This document shows, piece after piece, positions 31,296 through 44,794 of a stretch of 64,000 bases of DNA. The position numbers and the translations under genes were made by a program. Under the pieces are notes generated by a model. The model was not told the origin of the DNA and made no database searches. It saw only the letters and a program-made list of their open reading frames with translations. The stretch is from Alisma plantago-aquatica (lineage: Eukaryota; Streptophyta; Magnoliopsida; Alismatales; Alismataceae). The stretch lies in contig OY856409.1 of assembly GCA_963693085.1 (NCBI GenBank), positions 1,537,169,072 through 1,537,233,071 of the forward strand, read 5' to 3'. Each line of letters begins with the position of its first letter. Positions within the stretch are counted from its first letter, which is position 1.

Positions 31296-34200
31296 GTGCA
31301 ACTCGATTGTTGGAAGAAGGAAGCTACCTTTCAACTAGGGGAATTTTCTTGTGTCTTTACTGGAGACAGGAAAGTTTTTCCTACGTGCATAATATCAGCT
31401 GGTGTAGCTGATAAGATGTTACAGAAAGGATGTGAAGCGTTCCTTGCTCATGTGATTGACACCAGAGCAGAGAAGAGCACCGCCAGTGTTCATGATGTGC
31501 CCGTGGTTTGTGAGTTTTCTGATGTTTTCCAGAAGATTTGCCAGGCCTACCTCCTGTCAGAGACTTGGATTTTGAAATTCAGGTATATCCAGGTAGTCAT
31601 CCAGTAGCACTGCCAGCCTATAGAATGGCACCTGCAGAGTTGAAGGAACTCAAGGTGCAGTTGCAGGAATTGCTAGATAAGGGTTTTATTAGACCCAGCT
31701 CCTCACCATGGGGTGCTCCAGTCCTGTTTGTTAAGAAAAAGGATGGTACCATGCGTCTCTATATAGATTACAGGCAACTGAACAAGATCACTATAAATAA
31801 CAAGTATCCATTGCCGAGAATAGATGATCTGTTTGATCAGTTGTGTGGAGCGACGATCTTTTCTAAGATTGATTTGAGATATGGATATCATCAGCTTAGA
31901 ATAAAGGCTTCTGATATTCCCAAGACAGCTTTCAGAACCAGGTATGGGCATTATGAGTTTTTGGTCATGTCGTTTGGGCTGACCAATGCCCCAGCAGCCT
32001 TTATGGATATGATGAATCAGATTTTCAAACCGTTCCTAGATCAGTTTATTGTAGTCTTTATAGATGATATTCTGATCTATTCTAGAAATAATGAGCAGCA
32101 TGAGCAAAACCTGAGAATGACGTTGCAGTTGTTGAGGCAACATCAGTTGTATGCTAAGTTTAGCAAGTGCGAGTTCTGGTTGGCTGAGGTAGCATTTCTT
32201 GGACATGTCATCTCGAGAAATGGAGTTAGTGTTGATCCTAAGAAAGTTGATTCTGTGCTTCAGTGGGAACGGCCGAAGACTCCTACTGAGATTAGAAGTT
32301 TCTTAGGATTAGCATGCTATTACAGAAGATTTATACAGAACTTCAGTGTGTTAGCATCACCTTTGACACGCTTGATGAGGAAGGATGTACCGTTTGTTTG
32401 GTCTGATAACTGTGAGAAGAGTTTTCAGATCTTGAAGAGGAAGTTGACTTCCGCACCGGTGTTGGTTTTGCCAGAAGCAGAAAAGGGTTATACAGCGTTC
32501 TGCGATGCTTCCAGGAGAGGCTTGGGCTGTGTACTGATGCAAGAAGGTAAAGTTGTGGCTTACGCATCTAGACAGCTTAAGAAGAACGAAGAGAATTACC
32601 CTACTCATGATCTGGAATTAGCTTCTATAGTTCATGCTCTTAAGATATGGCGTCACTACCTGTATGGTGAGACTTGCCAGGTATTTACAGACCATAAGAG
32701 CCTGAAGTATATCTTCACTCAGAAAGATTTGAATTTGAGACAGCGCAGATGGCTTGAGCTGATTAAAGATTATGATGTGACAATCGATTACCATCCTGGT
32801 AAAGCGAATGTTGTAGTTGATGCCTTGAGTAGGAAGTCAAGTTCAACAGCTGATGCATTTTCTATGGCATGTTTCAAGAGGGACTTGCTCGTAGATATGC
32901 GAAAGTTGAATTTAGACTTGGATGTGACTGAACAAAGTGGGTTGATTGCTCAGATGCAAGTCAGACCTACTTTTTATAATCAGATTAAGGAATTACAGCA
33001 GAGTGATGATGAGTTGTGGCAAATCATGCAGGATATGTCGGAAGGTAAAAGGTCAGAATTCAGGTTTTCTGACGAAGGTGTGTTGTATCTTCATGATAGG
33101 TTATGTGTACCTGGAAACAGTGAGTTGAAAGAGCAGATTCTTGAGGAAGCACATACTTCTATGTATGCTATGCATCCAGGTAACACAAAGATGTACAGGA
33201 ACCTCAAAGAGCTGTACTGGTGGTCTGGTATGAAAAAGGATGTGGCTGAATACGTGGCTAGGTGCGGAGTGTGTCAGCAGGTTAAGGCTGAGCATCAAAA
33301 ACCTGCTGGTGCTTTGCAGCCGCTTCCTATACCAGAATGGAAATGGGAACACATCACGATGGACTTTGTGGTAGGATTACCCAGGACGCCTAAGGGTTCA
33401 GACTCGATATGGGTAATTGTGGATAGACTAACTAAGTCTGCTCACTTTCTCCCTGTCAAATCAACCTTTGACGTTCCAAAGCTGGCCAAGATTTATGTGG
33501 ATGAGGTAATCAGATTACATGGGATTCCAGTTTCCATTATTTCTGACAGAGATCCTAAGTTTACATCTAGATTCTGGAATCAGTTACATCGTGCGTTGGG
33601 CACAAAGTTGAGGTTCAGTACAGCGTTTCACCCACAGACAGATGGTCAATCTGAGAGGACCATTCAGACCCTAGAAGACATGCTGAGAGCATGCGTGCTA
33701 CAGTTTAGAGGCAACTGGGAAGAACACTTAAGCCTAATGGAGTTTGCATATAATAACAGCTACCATTCTAGTCTTGGAACGGCCCCATATGAATCTCTAT
33801 ATGGCAGGAAGTGTAGATCGCCAGTTTGTTGGTACGAGGTGGGTGAGAAGGAAATCCTTGGACCTGAGCTAGTTGATGTGACTACAGAAAAGATATCTGT
33901 GATCAGGGATCAGTTAAAAGCTGCTCAGGACAGACAGAAAAGTTATGCAGAGAGATGACGTCGACCTCTTGAGTTTGAGGTTGGAGACGAGGTTTACTTG
34001 AAAGTTTCACCGTGGAAGGGAGTGCTGAGGTTTGAAAAAAGGGGTAAGTTGACCCCTAGGTATATGGGTCCATATCCTATTGTTGAGAGGGTTGGACCTG
34101 TAGCTTACAGGTTGGATTTGCCGTCTGAGTTGGCAAATCTTCATGATGTGTTTCATGTATCTATGCTGAAAAAGTGTCATCCCGGTATAGAAAAGATTCT

Positions 34201-34396
34201 ATATCCAGAACCGGCGCCGCTTAGAACAGATGTGTCCTATGTAGAAGGACCAGTGCAGATAGTTGATCACCGGATCAAAGAGCTTAAGAACCGGGAGATA
34301 CCTTTAGTGAAGGTTTTGTGGAGGAATTACAATATAGAGGAAGCTACGTGGGAGCTTGAATCAGAAATGCGTAACAAGTTTCCTTTTCTCTTTTAG
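31296..34396 (+). pseudogene. Tekay-type pol: RT, RNase H, integrase with chromodomain-like tail (broken)
   Basis: The frame from the protease continues to about 31535, where one base is missing and the long frame 31538-33958 takes over. RT motifs include [28 protein letters not shown] and [11 protein letters not shown], with catalytic FIDD at residues 174-177 of that frame. RNase H follows ([22 protein letters not shown]), then the integrase zinc finger (H..H...CGVCQQVK, ~33160-33290) and the DDE core ([42 protein letters not shown]). A TGA at 33956-33958 interrupts the frame. The remainder, 33959-34396, carries LHDVFHVSMLKKC and a chromodomain-like end (VEGPVQIVDHRIKELKNREI, EEATWELESEM). 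Chromodomains of this class are known to direct insertion to heterochromatin. Confidence 0.93.
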
Positions 34397-34418
34397 GAAT
34401 TTCGGGACGAAATTCTTA

Positions 34419-34432
34419 TAAGGGAGGGAGAT
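34419..34432 (+). other. Polypurine tract of the Tekay-type element
   Basis: AAGGGAGGGAGAT immediately precedes the 3' LTR. It is the expected primer site for plus-strand DNA synthesis. Confidence 0.85.
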
Positions 34433-36959
34433 TGTTATGACCCACATTTCATTTTACCAGTAAGTACCTTGGTTAGTGCATAATTGAACTAGTTATGTTG
34501 AGATGAGTACTTGCTTTTGTTAATAGTGTTTTGAGCTTTGAGCTAGTGTTAATGTATCATTAGCTTGTTTTCTTGTCCTAAGGTTGAGGACAAGTTTGTG
34601 CTTAATCCGTTGCCGAAGAAATCATGTGAAACCGACCTACGAGTAAAAAGATATGAGCTTTTTAGTGTGCAGGGACCTATGTGCAATTTTAGAAAGTTTC
34701 TGGGCAATTTGCATCCGGCCCCCTGGGCGCCCTTCCTTATCCTTTCCTTCAGTTTTTCCTTTTTAACTCTATTAACTGACTTTGGAATGAACGATAGTTC
34801 ATTTCCTTTGGTTGCCGCCTGGGAAAAATAGAGAAGGGAAAGGGAGAGAGCAAGCTAGAGGAGAAGCTAGGCAACCAAGCCCCTTCCTTCTCCGTTCTTC
34901 GATTTCTTCATCTTCTCCAGCCAAATCAACCAGCTGCACCATCTTCTTCTTCTTCACCTTCTTCTTCCTCCTGCAGCCATGAAGAAGCCGACCATGGAGA
35001 TGGTCTAGGGAGCGAACGGTGCTTTCCCCTCCGTTCTTTCTTCTTGCCAACTGCTTGCTAGGTCAATCCGAAGCTATAGGAGTGATTCGGGTAAGAATCG
35101 TCCACCGAACCGACCCCAATCTTCTCTTTTATTTCTGCAATTTCCGCCTCTGCGCAGGTTGCACGGCGTGTAAATCCGTTTTGCACGGCGTGCAACATTC
35201 CAGAAAGCTGATTTAGGGGATTTCCGTTTCTGCGCAGGTTGCACGACGTGCAAAGTCAGATTGCACGGCGTGCAAAGTTACAGATAGCGGAATGAGTTTC
35301 AGCCCAGGTGCACGGCGTGCAAATCAGTTTGCACGGCGTGCAAGGTCAGATTGCACGGCGTGCAAAGGTGCAGAAAAGTAGAACAGAAGTGCACTGAAGG
35401 TGCACGGCGTGCAGCCTAGGTGCACGGCGTGCACGCTGCTGTAAAGGGCAGAATTAGGCATGTTTTTGGACGTTTTTCGGTGTATACGAACACACCGAAG
35501 TGGGTGAGTAGTAGTTCATTTAGAAATCATTATTTAACTCAATTTAAGTGCTTAATTGCTTTAATGTCAGTTGGTATAACTTCTAAACAGCTTAGCACAT
35601 ACAATAGTTTATTATAGATTCAATAGAACTTGAGATACGGAATATGATTGATGAAAAAGATGGAATATCCTGTTTTACAGTTGTAATGCATATGCTGAAT
35701 AAAGATGGCTGATTAGCAATGAATTTGAATAAGTGATGTTTAAAGATGACAATGATATATATATGAAAGTAAAGAGATGTTCAGAATGTGAAATAAGTTT
35801 GAAATGTGATTTTCCTGTTTAAATGATTATATGTTAATCGGTTAATAGACTTAGGTGCCCTAACACCGTAGAACCCCTTCTGAGAGGTCTGCATCCAGGG
35901 GGGTGAAACTCGTGTTCAACATCAACGCGTGCGATGTCACGGTGGCCCGAGGATGGAAAGGCAGTGTTCAACAACAACGTGTGCGATGTCACGGTGGCAC
36001 TGGAGTAAATAGGGGTTATTCAACAACAACGCGTGCGATGTCACGGTGGTAACCCGGTAAGACTCTCCGCCTGTGTGCTCAAGTTTGAGGAGGAGTCTAG
36101 AGTTCACTCTTTTGAGAGTACAGTGAGGCCGATGAGCCTGAAGGCCGATGAGCCTGAGAGTCCTGCAGCAGACCAGGGCTGATAGTCAGACTTAGCATTT
36201 CTCGGGTGTGTCGCTAAGTCTTGTACGGTGGGACTGTAGTTCGCTACGGATCTTTATATGCAGAGTACACTGCATATATTTAGGGCATAATAATAATAAT
36301 ATGAATAAGTAATCATATAGGACACAGTAAATTTACTTAACTGTTTGTTTACCTGAATTATCTGTTGATGCTTAGAAATGTGATTATTATCTGTATATCG
36401 GCCATGTTATTAGAACTGCCTTGCTTAGTTCTGCATTTATGTTTTATTTCAATTTATAAATCTGATGAGTTGTTTAGTGATAGCTAAATGAAAAGCTATT
36501 CACTGAGCGAGTAGGCTCATACCTCTACTCAAAACATTTTCAGGTCAGCATCAGCATCAGGAATCTGAAGGATCGTTTCATCCTAACGCCTAGTCTATAG
36601 AAGGTTTGTAGTTAGTCTAGTTAGAGGTCTCTTAGTCCTTTCCCCTCGGTCCTTGGGACATGGCGTGGGTGAGAGAGAGTGTGTATGTGGAATGTGTATA
36701 AAGATGTAAATTAACTGTTATGTTTACTTTCTGTTAAACAATGTTACATGTTATAAACTCTGTTTATGTTCTCTATCCAGTTTAATTGAAATGCTTCCGC
36801 AATAGTTATTTATGTTTTAGTTTACAACAATAATCCGGATATCATTACGAGGTTTGAAAAAGGAAGAAAAAAAAGTTCTCAGTGATTTGTTTATGTGATA
36901 ATCCCTCCGTCGCGCCCTAATCTCGTGATTAGTGGTTAGTGTGAGATCGGGGTGTGACA
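34433..36959 (+). repeat. 3' LTR of the Tekay-type element (2527 bp)
   Basis: Almost identical to the 5' LTR. Differences seen include small TTC-repeat and TA-repeat indels, loss of one palindrome unit, and about 29 substitutions, mostly transitions. The palindrome array is at 35159-35434 with nine units. Confidence 0.96.
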
Positions 36960-36964
36960 CTCAT

Positions 36965-37598
36965 ACCAATAGAAGATAATGAATCTCAGTTGTAAAGTAG
37001 TAACTAGATAAAAACAAAGGGATTAATGTTTGAATGGATCAAGGCATTTCTTTCTTAAGGCATTTAAGGGGATGTAAACTTATGTGTCATTTGAACTCCA
37101 AATGATTAAATTTTAAACAAGGTCTAAAAGGACCAATTTATTAATATATTTTTGTTAGAATAATCATTTTGCCAATGAACCAAACTAAATTGATTGGGTG
37201 AGGGAGTGTGAGGAGGGAGTCAACAGCATGTATTTTTATTTCATTAAATCCCAACACCTAAATAATTCCAACAAAACTTATTCCATGTGCCCCTACTAGG
37301 CCTACATGGCCTTTGATCTCCTCGCTCACTCATTTTCCTCTTAGTTTTGAAGTAAGAAATGTGGGACACAATACTGGTGAGAGGTTTTGAAATACTTTAA
37401 GATTTATGTCTAAATTGTAACATGTGCCCACACATTTCATATGCCTCGAAATATCATATAAGCAAAAAAGTTATCTAGACGATGTCTTTTTATAGGTAGC
37501 TTGTCACTTTAAACCTTTATTAGTAAATGTTCACACACATACACTATGAGATGATGAACCACATCTTGTACCATACTTTCCAAGTGAGATTTCAATAT
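36965..37598. other. Unclassified AT-rich DNA
   Basis: About 630 bp between the Tekay duplication and the copia-type LTR. No ORF, repeat end or RNA gene is recognised. It would be continuous with 15061-16804 before the CACTA-2 and Tekay insertions. Confidence 0.4.
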
Positions 37599-37817
37599 TG
37601 TTGGGATTTGGGGCATAATATAAGGTAGTTGAAACAAAAAAGATTATCTGCATCCCAAACAAGAAGATCGTGTCAACAATGATGTATTTAGGAAACAGGA
37701 TTTGCAAGGCATTACTTGGTCTTAGAGCAAGTCCTGTGACAATCTTTGCATTGACATGCTTCTTTCTCAACCAGCATCTGACAGTTGTCGGCAGTGACCT
37801 CTTGGTGTAGAACCAGG

Positions 37818-40016
37818 TGTTGGGAAATACGGGCACAGAGTAAGGCAGTGGAAATAAAAATTTATTTATTTGTATTTCCCATAACAACAAGATTGTGTCA
37901 ACTACTATGAAATAGGAAGGATGGTTTAACGAGTTTATACATGGTCGTAGAGCAAGTCCAGTGACTACAACTCATTGCAATTGCAACTATCTTCTAGTTT
38001 CTCTTGGATAGTGGTTGTGAAGCTCCTGGTCTCCACCACGGACAGTGAACAGGACAGCTTCTACAACGGCACTTGTGGCCTCGCCATGGACTGCAGGCTA
38101 ACTGTGCCCTCCTAGCAGCAGCCAAAGGACTCCTACCTCTAGAGTAGTCTACATGGACCAACTAGAACTCCTATCATCCTACTAGAATAGACAGGAAGGA
38201 TTTGTCTCTCCCATTGGAGTAGTAGTCACCAACTTGCTCTCCCACAACAATGATCCTCAGTTGTTCTCTCCCATATCTATCCCTCCCTAGTCATGTAGGA
38301 CCTTCTTGGCTCTCTCGATTACCATAACTACAGAGGACAACAATTGTCAAAGCAATTGATTCTCAATTGTTTGTGTTGTTTTTGTGTTCTAGAAATCCCC
38401 CAGTACCCCTCTATTTATAGGCAAGATTAGGGTCAAGGTTCCCAGTCTGTTCGGGATCTGTTTGGGAGTGGAAGGGACCAGAAGATATTGAATTTTCATG
38501 ACCTGTGAGACACAAAAGTGTCATCTGGATGGTCATCTGACACTATAAAATGGTCATATCATTTTGTAAGATGGTCGTCTGGTAGTTTCTCAATCTCATA
38601 TGAAATTGGAAAAATCATTTCTAATTAATTTGAACATTAATTCCTTGTTCCAATAAAATTGAACAATTGAAACTAGTAAACTTTCTCACAAATTCAAGAA
38701 AGTTTCTAGAACCTTCCACCGGGTCAACTGAGTCGATCGGTTCACCATGTGAATTGGTCATCTCTCTCAACCGAGTCAATTGGTTGGGTCTGATTCATGC
38801 AAAATTCCATCCAGTTTAGCTCCAATCAGCCCGACTCACCAAACGGCCATCTCAACTTTTGAGCCAATCGCTTGGCACTCCAAACGGCCATCTCACCCTC
38901 TGAGACGATCAGTTGGTAGTGCAATTAGTTGATATGTTGTGTGAATTGAGTACCTAAACACTATAGTGATCAATCCAATCATCATTAAAGATTAAACTCC
39001 TCTTCTAGATGAGTCCCTATGTGTGTGAAGGTCCCATATCACATTGGCAGTGAGTGTCTATAACTGAATTATGACATCACAAGTAGAGAGTGGTGCCTAG
39101 TCGCACATCAGTGCTACCCAAGTGAATGGGAAGTTGGAGAACAACTTAAACCTATAGTCTGTGTAAGGTGTTGCAGTGATCATATAATTCCTTTGTGTTT
39201 GGTATCTAGAGTGAACTCGAAGCATGGACTCATCATCCTCTCAATGGTCAACTCATGTTTGTTGAGCTAAGAGCAAATTGTTTGAGATAATGTGACCTCA
39301 ATATCATATATTGATTCACATGTGCATGCACATGCATTTCTTAGTCTCTCTTATCAAGTTTCCAAGATTCCAATCTTCAATAGGAGGGACAAACCTCATG
39401 TCTATCACTCACAGTTAGTCTCCATGTGTCAAAGTCATCCAATCATCACCTTTATGACAACCCATGTTTCAAGACTGTGTTTAACTATGTCAAAGTGTAC
39501 CCAGTGGGATGTGATGAGTTTAGTGATTTTAGGTATAAGAATAACAATCACCACCTTCACTATGAGAGATAATTATGACTACCAATGATGGTTTCCATGT
39601 GTCACTCTCAAGGTGGGTCTATCTGATAATCTATTCCCTAACATGTATCTATGTGCTTGGTTTGATATTACCATATCATGACTAATGAGATTCAGTCATC
39701 AACTAAATCATACTCTAGTCTTATGTGTTATTGGTGTCTATCTATCTTCTACAGTAACAACCAACTAGGGACATAATAAGAATGTACATACTCTTAGCAT
39801 TTGTATAATCTCATTCACCAAGTCACATACTTGAACACATGTGTCATTGAGTATTGTCATTGTTTAGACATTCATAAGGTTCCCTCATTATCTCATAACT
39901 GAATAGAAACATAATGAATTGGAATCTTGCCTTTATGCATATAATCCAATCCTTTATGATATATGACATGTCAATCATCATTACATGATTGGTTCCATGG
40001 GCATACATTACCAACA
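37818..40016 (-). mobile_element. Solo LTR of a related copia family nested in the LTR above
   Basis: On the plus strand it starts TGTTGGGAAATACGGGC and ends GCATACATTACCAACA. Flanks are CCAGG (37813-37817) and ACAGG (40017-40021), a 5-bp duplication with one change. Both ends resemble the ends of the outer LTR, and the outer LTR reads continuously across the junction when this 2199-bp piece is removed. Confidence 0.75.
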
Positions 40017-41589
40017 ACAGGAATGACAATTGATGACATCCTCCTAGTGTGGTAGCAACGGCCACCTCGCATCTATGGTAGTCCACACGCACCACTAGGA
40101 ACTCCTCATCACTCTTTCTGGAGCTGATGGCAAGTAGTTTGTCCCTTTGATGTCAATGTTCTAGCACTAACGTATTATTCTTGGTTGTCTCTCCCTTTTA
40201 TGGGTAAAACTTGCTCAGGCTCTCACATTGTCACAACTGTGAGAGGACAACATTTGTTAGTGATAGTTTTGTTTGAAAGCCTTGAATACCCCTGTCTTTA
40301 TAGGAGGGTTAGGGTCAGGGTCAGGATTTCCAGATCAACTAGGAGTCAAAGAGACAAATTTTCACAAATTTTTGCCTACTTCGGATCACGAGTAGGTCGA
40401 CTCAACACTTGAGCAGGTCGACTCACACCCTAGTTGGTCAATTGGACTCCCAGCCAATGATTAGAATGCTTTCCTATTTGCAAATATATTGGACTTCAAT
40501 GCAATGATCAATGCACAACAAGACACCAACATCAATCATCCTTGATCCAATCTTACAGATGTTTTGTTGATCGACTAAAATTTTGAGTTGGTCAACTCAA
40601 CACATGAATCATTCGACTCAACCAATGTGGTATCTAACGTCCATAACTAATTTATGACATCACAAGCAATGAGTGGTATCTAGCAATACATCATTGCTAC
40701 CCAAGTAATTGGAAAGTTGAAGAACAACTCCAACCTAAAATTTGTAATCAGTGTTATAGTGATTGTATAGTTCCTTTGTCTCTAATGTTCAGATTGAACT
40801 CAAGGTATGGAATCATCATCCTCTTCATATTCACTCCATGTTCCTTGAACTAGAGTAGATTCTCTGAGATGCATTTGAGATCACATATCACATATTGGTT
40901 TACATGAGTATGGCCATACATTTCTCAGTCTCACTTATCAAGTGACCAAGATATCAACTCCAATAGATGGACAAATCCCATCTACATCACTCACAGTCAA
41001 TTCCCATGTATAACAACATACTCGAACATCACATGTATAGTAACCCTTATTCAAGGTCACGTTGGATGGTGTCAAAGTACATCGAATGACATGTGATTAG
41101 TGTAGCGACTCCAGGTCTAAGAATCACAATCACCACTATCACTATGAAAATTGATTCTAACAACCACTAAATGGTTTTCATGAATCACTCTCAAGGTGGG
41201 TCTGTCCGGTACGGTGTTCTCCAACAAGCACCTATGTGTTTGACTTGATATCCCATATAATGACTATGAGACTCTTTCATCAGTCAAGATACATTCTATT
41301 CTTATGTATTATTGTTGTCTACATTGCTTTCACAATAATATCTAACTAGGGATGTAACAAGAATCTATGTACTCTTATCACACATATGATTTCATTATTC
41401 AGGTCCTCAACCTGAAGGTAGTTGTCATCGAGTAACATCAATTTTTAGAAATCTATCATGTTTGTGACATTGTCCCATTATCGAGATAAACATAATAGAT
41501 GGAATTACCTTTATTATTATAAAAAGAATATATAATTCCCCATCACAATCATCATATGATTGGATCTATGGGCATAAATACCAACAGAC

Positions 41590-42010
41590 TTCCATTTGCA
41601 CTTAGAGCCAATCACATATGAATCTTATTCTAATTGATTTTAACATGTCCATAAATTTTTTTGGTGCGCAAGTGCTTTTATATACGGTTAGAAACATTTC
41701 ATTCTAGTTGATATTATGGAAATCTTCACATTTTTTGCTAAATGACCTCTCATATGAGATGGAAATTCATAGTATGCTACATGAGTTTCCTAGCCTATCT
41801 AGTATCTCCACTATTTTCATAATATTTCTACTATGAACATCAATGGTTAGAACCTCCCACAAGTTCATATAAATAAACTTCTTGATCCATACAATATCCT
41901 CTTCTATTTTCAAAATAGCAAGGTACTCGTCTTCTATTGTAGAACTAAATGTTGTCTCTTTTTTGGAACTCTTCTAGCTTATAGTTCTATTTTGAGGCCA
42001 AACACAAATT
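41590..42010 (-). pseudogene. Copia RNase H remnant
   Basis: The minus strand near 41985-41890 encodes SSKKETTFSSTIEDEYLAIL, closely following the copia RNase H signature (SKKQ-T-VS-S-TEAEY). It is followed by EEDIVWIKKFIYMNLW (~41885) and, after decayed sequence with stops, a C-terminal stretch about 60 bp before the LTR. Only this end of pol survives. Earlier RT and integrase domains would lie where CACTA-3 now begins. Confidence 0.75.
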
Positions 42011-42079
42011 TAGTTTGTGATCATTAATATTCTTAGGTTATACAAATTTAGATGTTGAGATACGGTTATACCTAGGTTA

Positions 42080-44794
42080 TACTAAGTTTATGAAACTAAG
42101 AACTATGTTGAGATTGTATGCTCTAAAGGCAAACAATAGATGGAGCGACAAAAGCTTCACGTCATTATTGTCTTTGTTGAAAGAAATTTTTCCTAAAGGC
42201 AACGAACTTCCTATCTCAACATACAAATTAAAGAAAATGTTGCTCCCAATGGGAATGAAGGCTAAGAAGATACATACATGCCTGAATAATTGTATATTTC
42301 CAAAATGTGGGGCGTCAAGGTACAAAATGACGACTTCAAGGAAATCCAAAATTGGCTCTCCTACCAAGGTGATGCGGTATCTACCTATAATATCATAGTT
42401 TCAACACTTGTTTGCCAATACCATGGATGCAGATAATTCAAGGGGCATGTAGAGGCAAAGAAAAATAATGATGGGATCCTACGAGATGCGTCTAATTCCC
42501 CATTGTGGAAGAATATTGATTTATTGCACCCTGAATTTGGTGAAGAAGACTGGAATCTAAAACTCGGGCTTTGTATCAATGGGATGAATCCATACAGCAC
42601 ATTGAGCAGCCAACATAGTACTTGGCCTGTTATGATTGTTATATACAATCTTCCTCCATGGTTGTGTATGAAAAATAAGTACATCATGATGTCATTGTTG
42701 GTATCAGGACCTAAATAACCTAGAAATGATATCGATGTTTATCTTGAACCTCTAATAGATGATTGAAAGAAACTTTGAGGAGAAGTGTGATGACCTATGA
42801 TGCTTTGAGTAGAGAGACATTTTGTTTGCATGCTATGGTGTTTTGTACTACTAATGACTTTCCACGATATGGGAATTTTTCTGAATACAATGTAAAAGGA
42901 TTCAAAGGATGCCCTATATGTGAGGAGAACATTGATTAAATACCATGAAACTATGGTGGTAAGACTATATATCTTTATCATCAAAGGTTTCTTCCAAAAG
43001 GTCATCCTTATCAAAGGTTGTGCAGAGGATTCAATGGATCGAATAAGGAATGGAGTGCCCCTAAACCTATATCAAAGGAGGTTATTTATGAAAGAGTAAA
43101 AGACTTTGTCAATGCATTCGATAAGATATCACAATGTACGATTCTCACATTGAGTGACAAATTTTTATACAAGAAGAGGTCAATATTCTGGGATCTTCCT
43201 TATTGGAGTTCTTTAGTAGTTAGGCATTGTATCGATGTCATGCATGTTGAGAAAAATGTATATGATAGTGTCATTACTACTCTGTTGAATATACTAGGTA
43301 AGACTAAAGATGAAATCAAATCCACAATGGACCTACTTGAAATGAGCATAAAGAAAAAATTAACAACAGAAGTTAGTAGTGATCAGAAAACATATATACC
43401 TCCTACTTATTACATTTTGTCTAGAAAGGAGAAGAAAACTATTTGTGGGTGCTTGATTAATGTTAAGGTACCATAGGGATACTCTTCCAATATCTGTAAA
43501 TTGGTATCAATGAAGGATGTGAAGCTGAGATGTAGTATGTAGTAAATGTTGCCTGTGGAAATTCAATTATACTGTTGAAGCATGTGAGGTTTGTAATCAC
43601 CAGGCTTTGTTTCTTCTTCAACACTCTATGCAATAGAGTTATTGATCCTAATAATCTTGATAAGCTACAAAGAGAAGTGTTCATTACCCTATGACATATT
43701 GACATGTATTTTCCTCCTTCATTCTTTGATATCATGGTACGTCTTATTGTCTATTTGACTAGGAAAGTGAAAATGGTGGGACTAGTTTTCTTACATTGGA
43801 TGTATCCTTTTGAACGGTACATGAGTGATTTTAAAGGTTATGTTTGAAACCATTATCAGCCTAAATGCAGTATTATTGAGGGTTATGTGGGTAGGGAGGT
43901 TATGGACTTTTTCAATGACTTTCTGAGTCATAATCAAGCTCCTAGAAATGACAAGAATATTGAGGACAATTTTGGCAAAGGAACTTTAGGAGAACGAGTG
44001 AAAGTAATGAATCGTGAGTTGTGGGAACAAGCACACTTATATATTTTACATAATATCGATGAAGTGAGTATTCATATCACCGAACATACCAATTTTATCA
44101 AGACAAAATATCCTTGAGACAATTCAATTGGCTTGCTACAGACCATAATAAGACATTTATTAGGTACTTTGAATATAATGTCTTAAATTAACTATCTCAA
44201 ACACCAAACAATGTTGCTAAAAATAACAAATTTCACTCCTTTAAACCAAAAATAAATGTTGTCTTATGAAGGTTTGACATAAATGGATTTTTATATTACA
44301 CAAAACATCATGATGATAAGAGTGTCATACAAAATAGTGGGGTCACCCTTCAAGTGTCTTCATTGTATTTTTCTAGTGTGAAGGATAAGAGTCCACGTGA
44401 TGCTAAAATATCATATTATGATGTCATTGAATACATATAGGAGTTTGATAACATAGATTTTAGAGTTTTGGTCTTTAGGTGTAATTGGGTTGATAACACT
44501 AAAGGAGTTGTAGTGGATGAATTTGGTTTCACATTTGTGAGTTTTGAAAAGATTGGGGAGAAGGATGAACCATTCATAATGTCATAACAGGTAACACAAG
44601 TATTTAACATCGATGATCCTACAAATGAAAAATAGTTGGTTGTTATTCATTGTAAAAGGCAGTTCATTGCAGATCTTAAAGATGAAGAAGAGTACTATGA
44701 CAAGTATTATAACTCCAGTGCATTCTCAGTTGGCTTGCCAACACCAAATGTTGAAGGTGCCATTGACTTATATAGGCATGGAGATCACACATAA
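42080..44794 (+). pseudogene. CACTA-3 TNP2-type transposase, broken and 5' truncated
   Basis: Visible pieces in order: ALKANNRWSDKSFTSLLSLL (~42120), PKCGASRYKMTTSRKSKIGS (~42300), LKLGLCINGMNPYSTLSSQH (~42560), FNGSNKEWSAPKPISKEVIY (~43030), DLPYWSSLVVRHCIDVMHVE (~43195), EVMDFFNDFLSHNQAPRNDK (~43900), LYILHNIDEVSIHITEHTN (~44037) and a DUF4216-like end with YYDKYYNSSAFSVGLPTP, ending at TAA 44792-44794. Numerous stops and frameshifts occur throughout. It aligns nearly end to end with CACTA-1 12830-9961 and so provides a second copy of the domain order. Confidence 0.85.

Larger units (their letters stand above)
27033..36959 (+). mobile_element. Full-length Tekay/Del-type Ty3/gypsy chromovirus-class retrotransposon
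   Basis: Two long LTRs (27033-29590 and 34433-36959) begin TGTTATGACCC, end GGGGTGTGACA and are flanked by CTCAT on both sides (27028-27032 and 36960-36964). An initiator-tRNA-Met-type primer site, gag with zinc knuckles, pol in the order PR-RT-RNaseH-IN, a chromodomain-like C-terminus and a polypurine tract are all present. The reading frame has three in-frame stops and one frameshift, so it cannot make full-length protein as it stands. By eye I count about 29 substitutions and several indels between the LTRs, about 1.1% divergence, making it the youngest insertion in the window. Confidence 0.96.
37599..42010 (-). mobile_element. 3' part of a Ty1/copia element: RNase H remnant plus 3' LTR, with a nested solo LTR
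   Basis: On the minus strand a pol end (RNase H, ~42010-41600) is followed by an LTR that starts TGTTGGTATTTATGCCC at 41586 and ends AAATCCCAACA at 37599. A related solo LTR (37818-40016) splits this LTR; without it the LTR is about 1.78 kb. No matching duplication is seen at the outer edges, because the 5' half is missing and CACTA-3 begins at about 42062. Confidence 0.75.

Noticed and set aside
29740..34396. Endogenous pararetrovirus or envelope-bearing retrovirus
   Set aside because: The domain order PR-RT-RNaseH-IN with LTRs, tRNA-Met primer site and chromodomain-like tail is that of a plant chromovirus-class retrotransposon. No env or movement protein is present.
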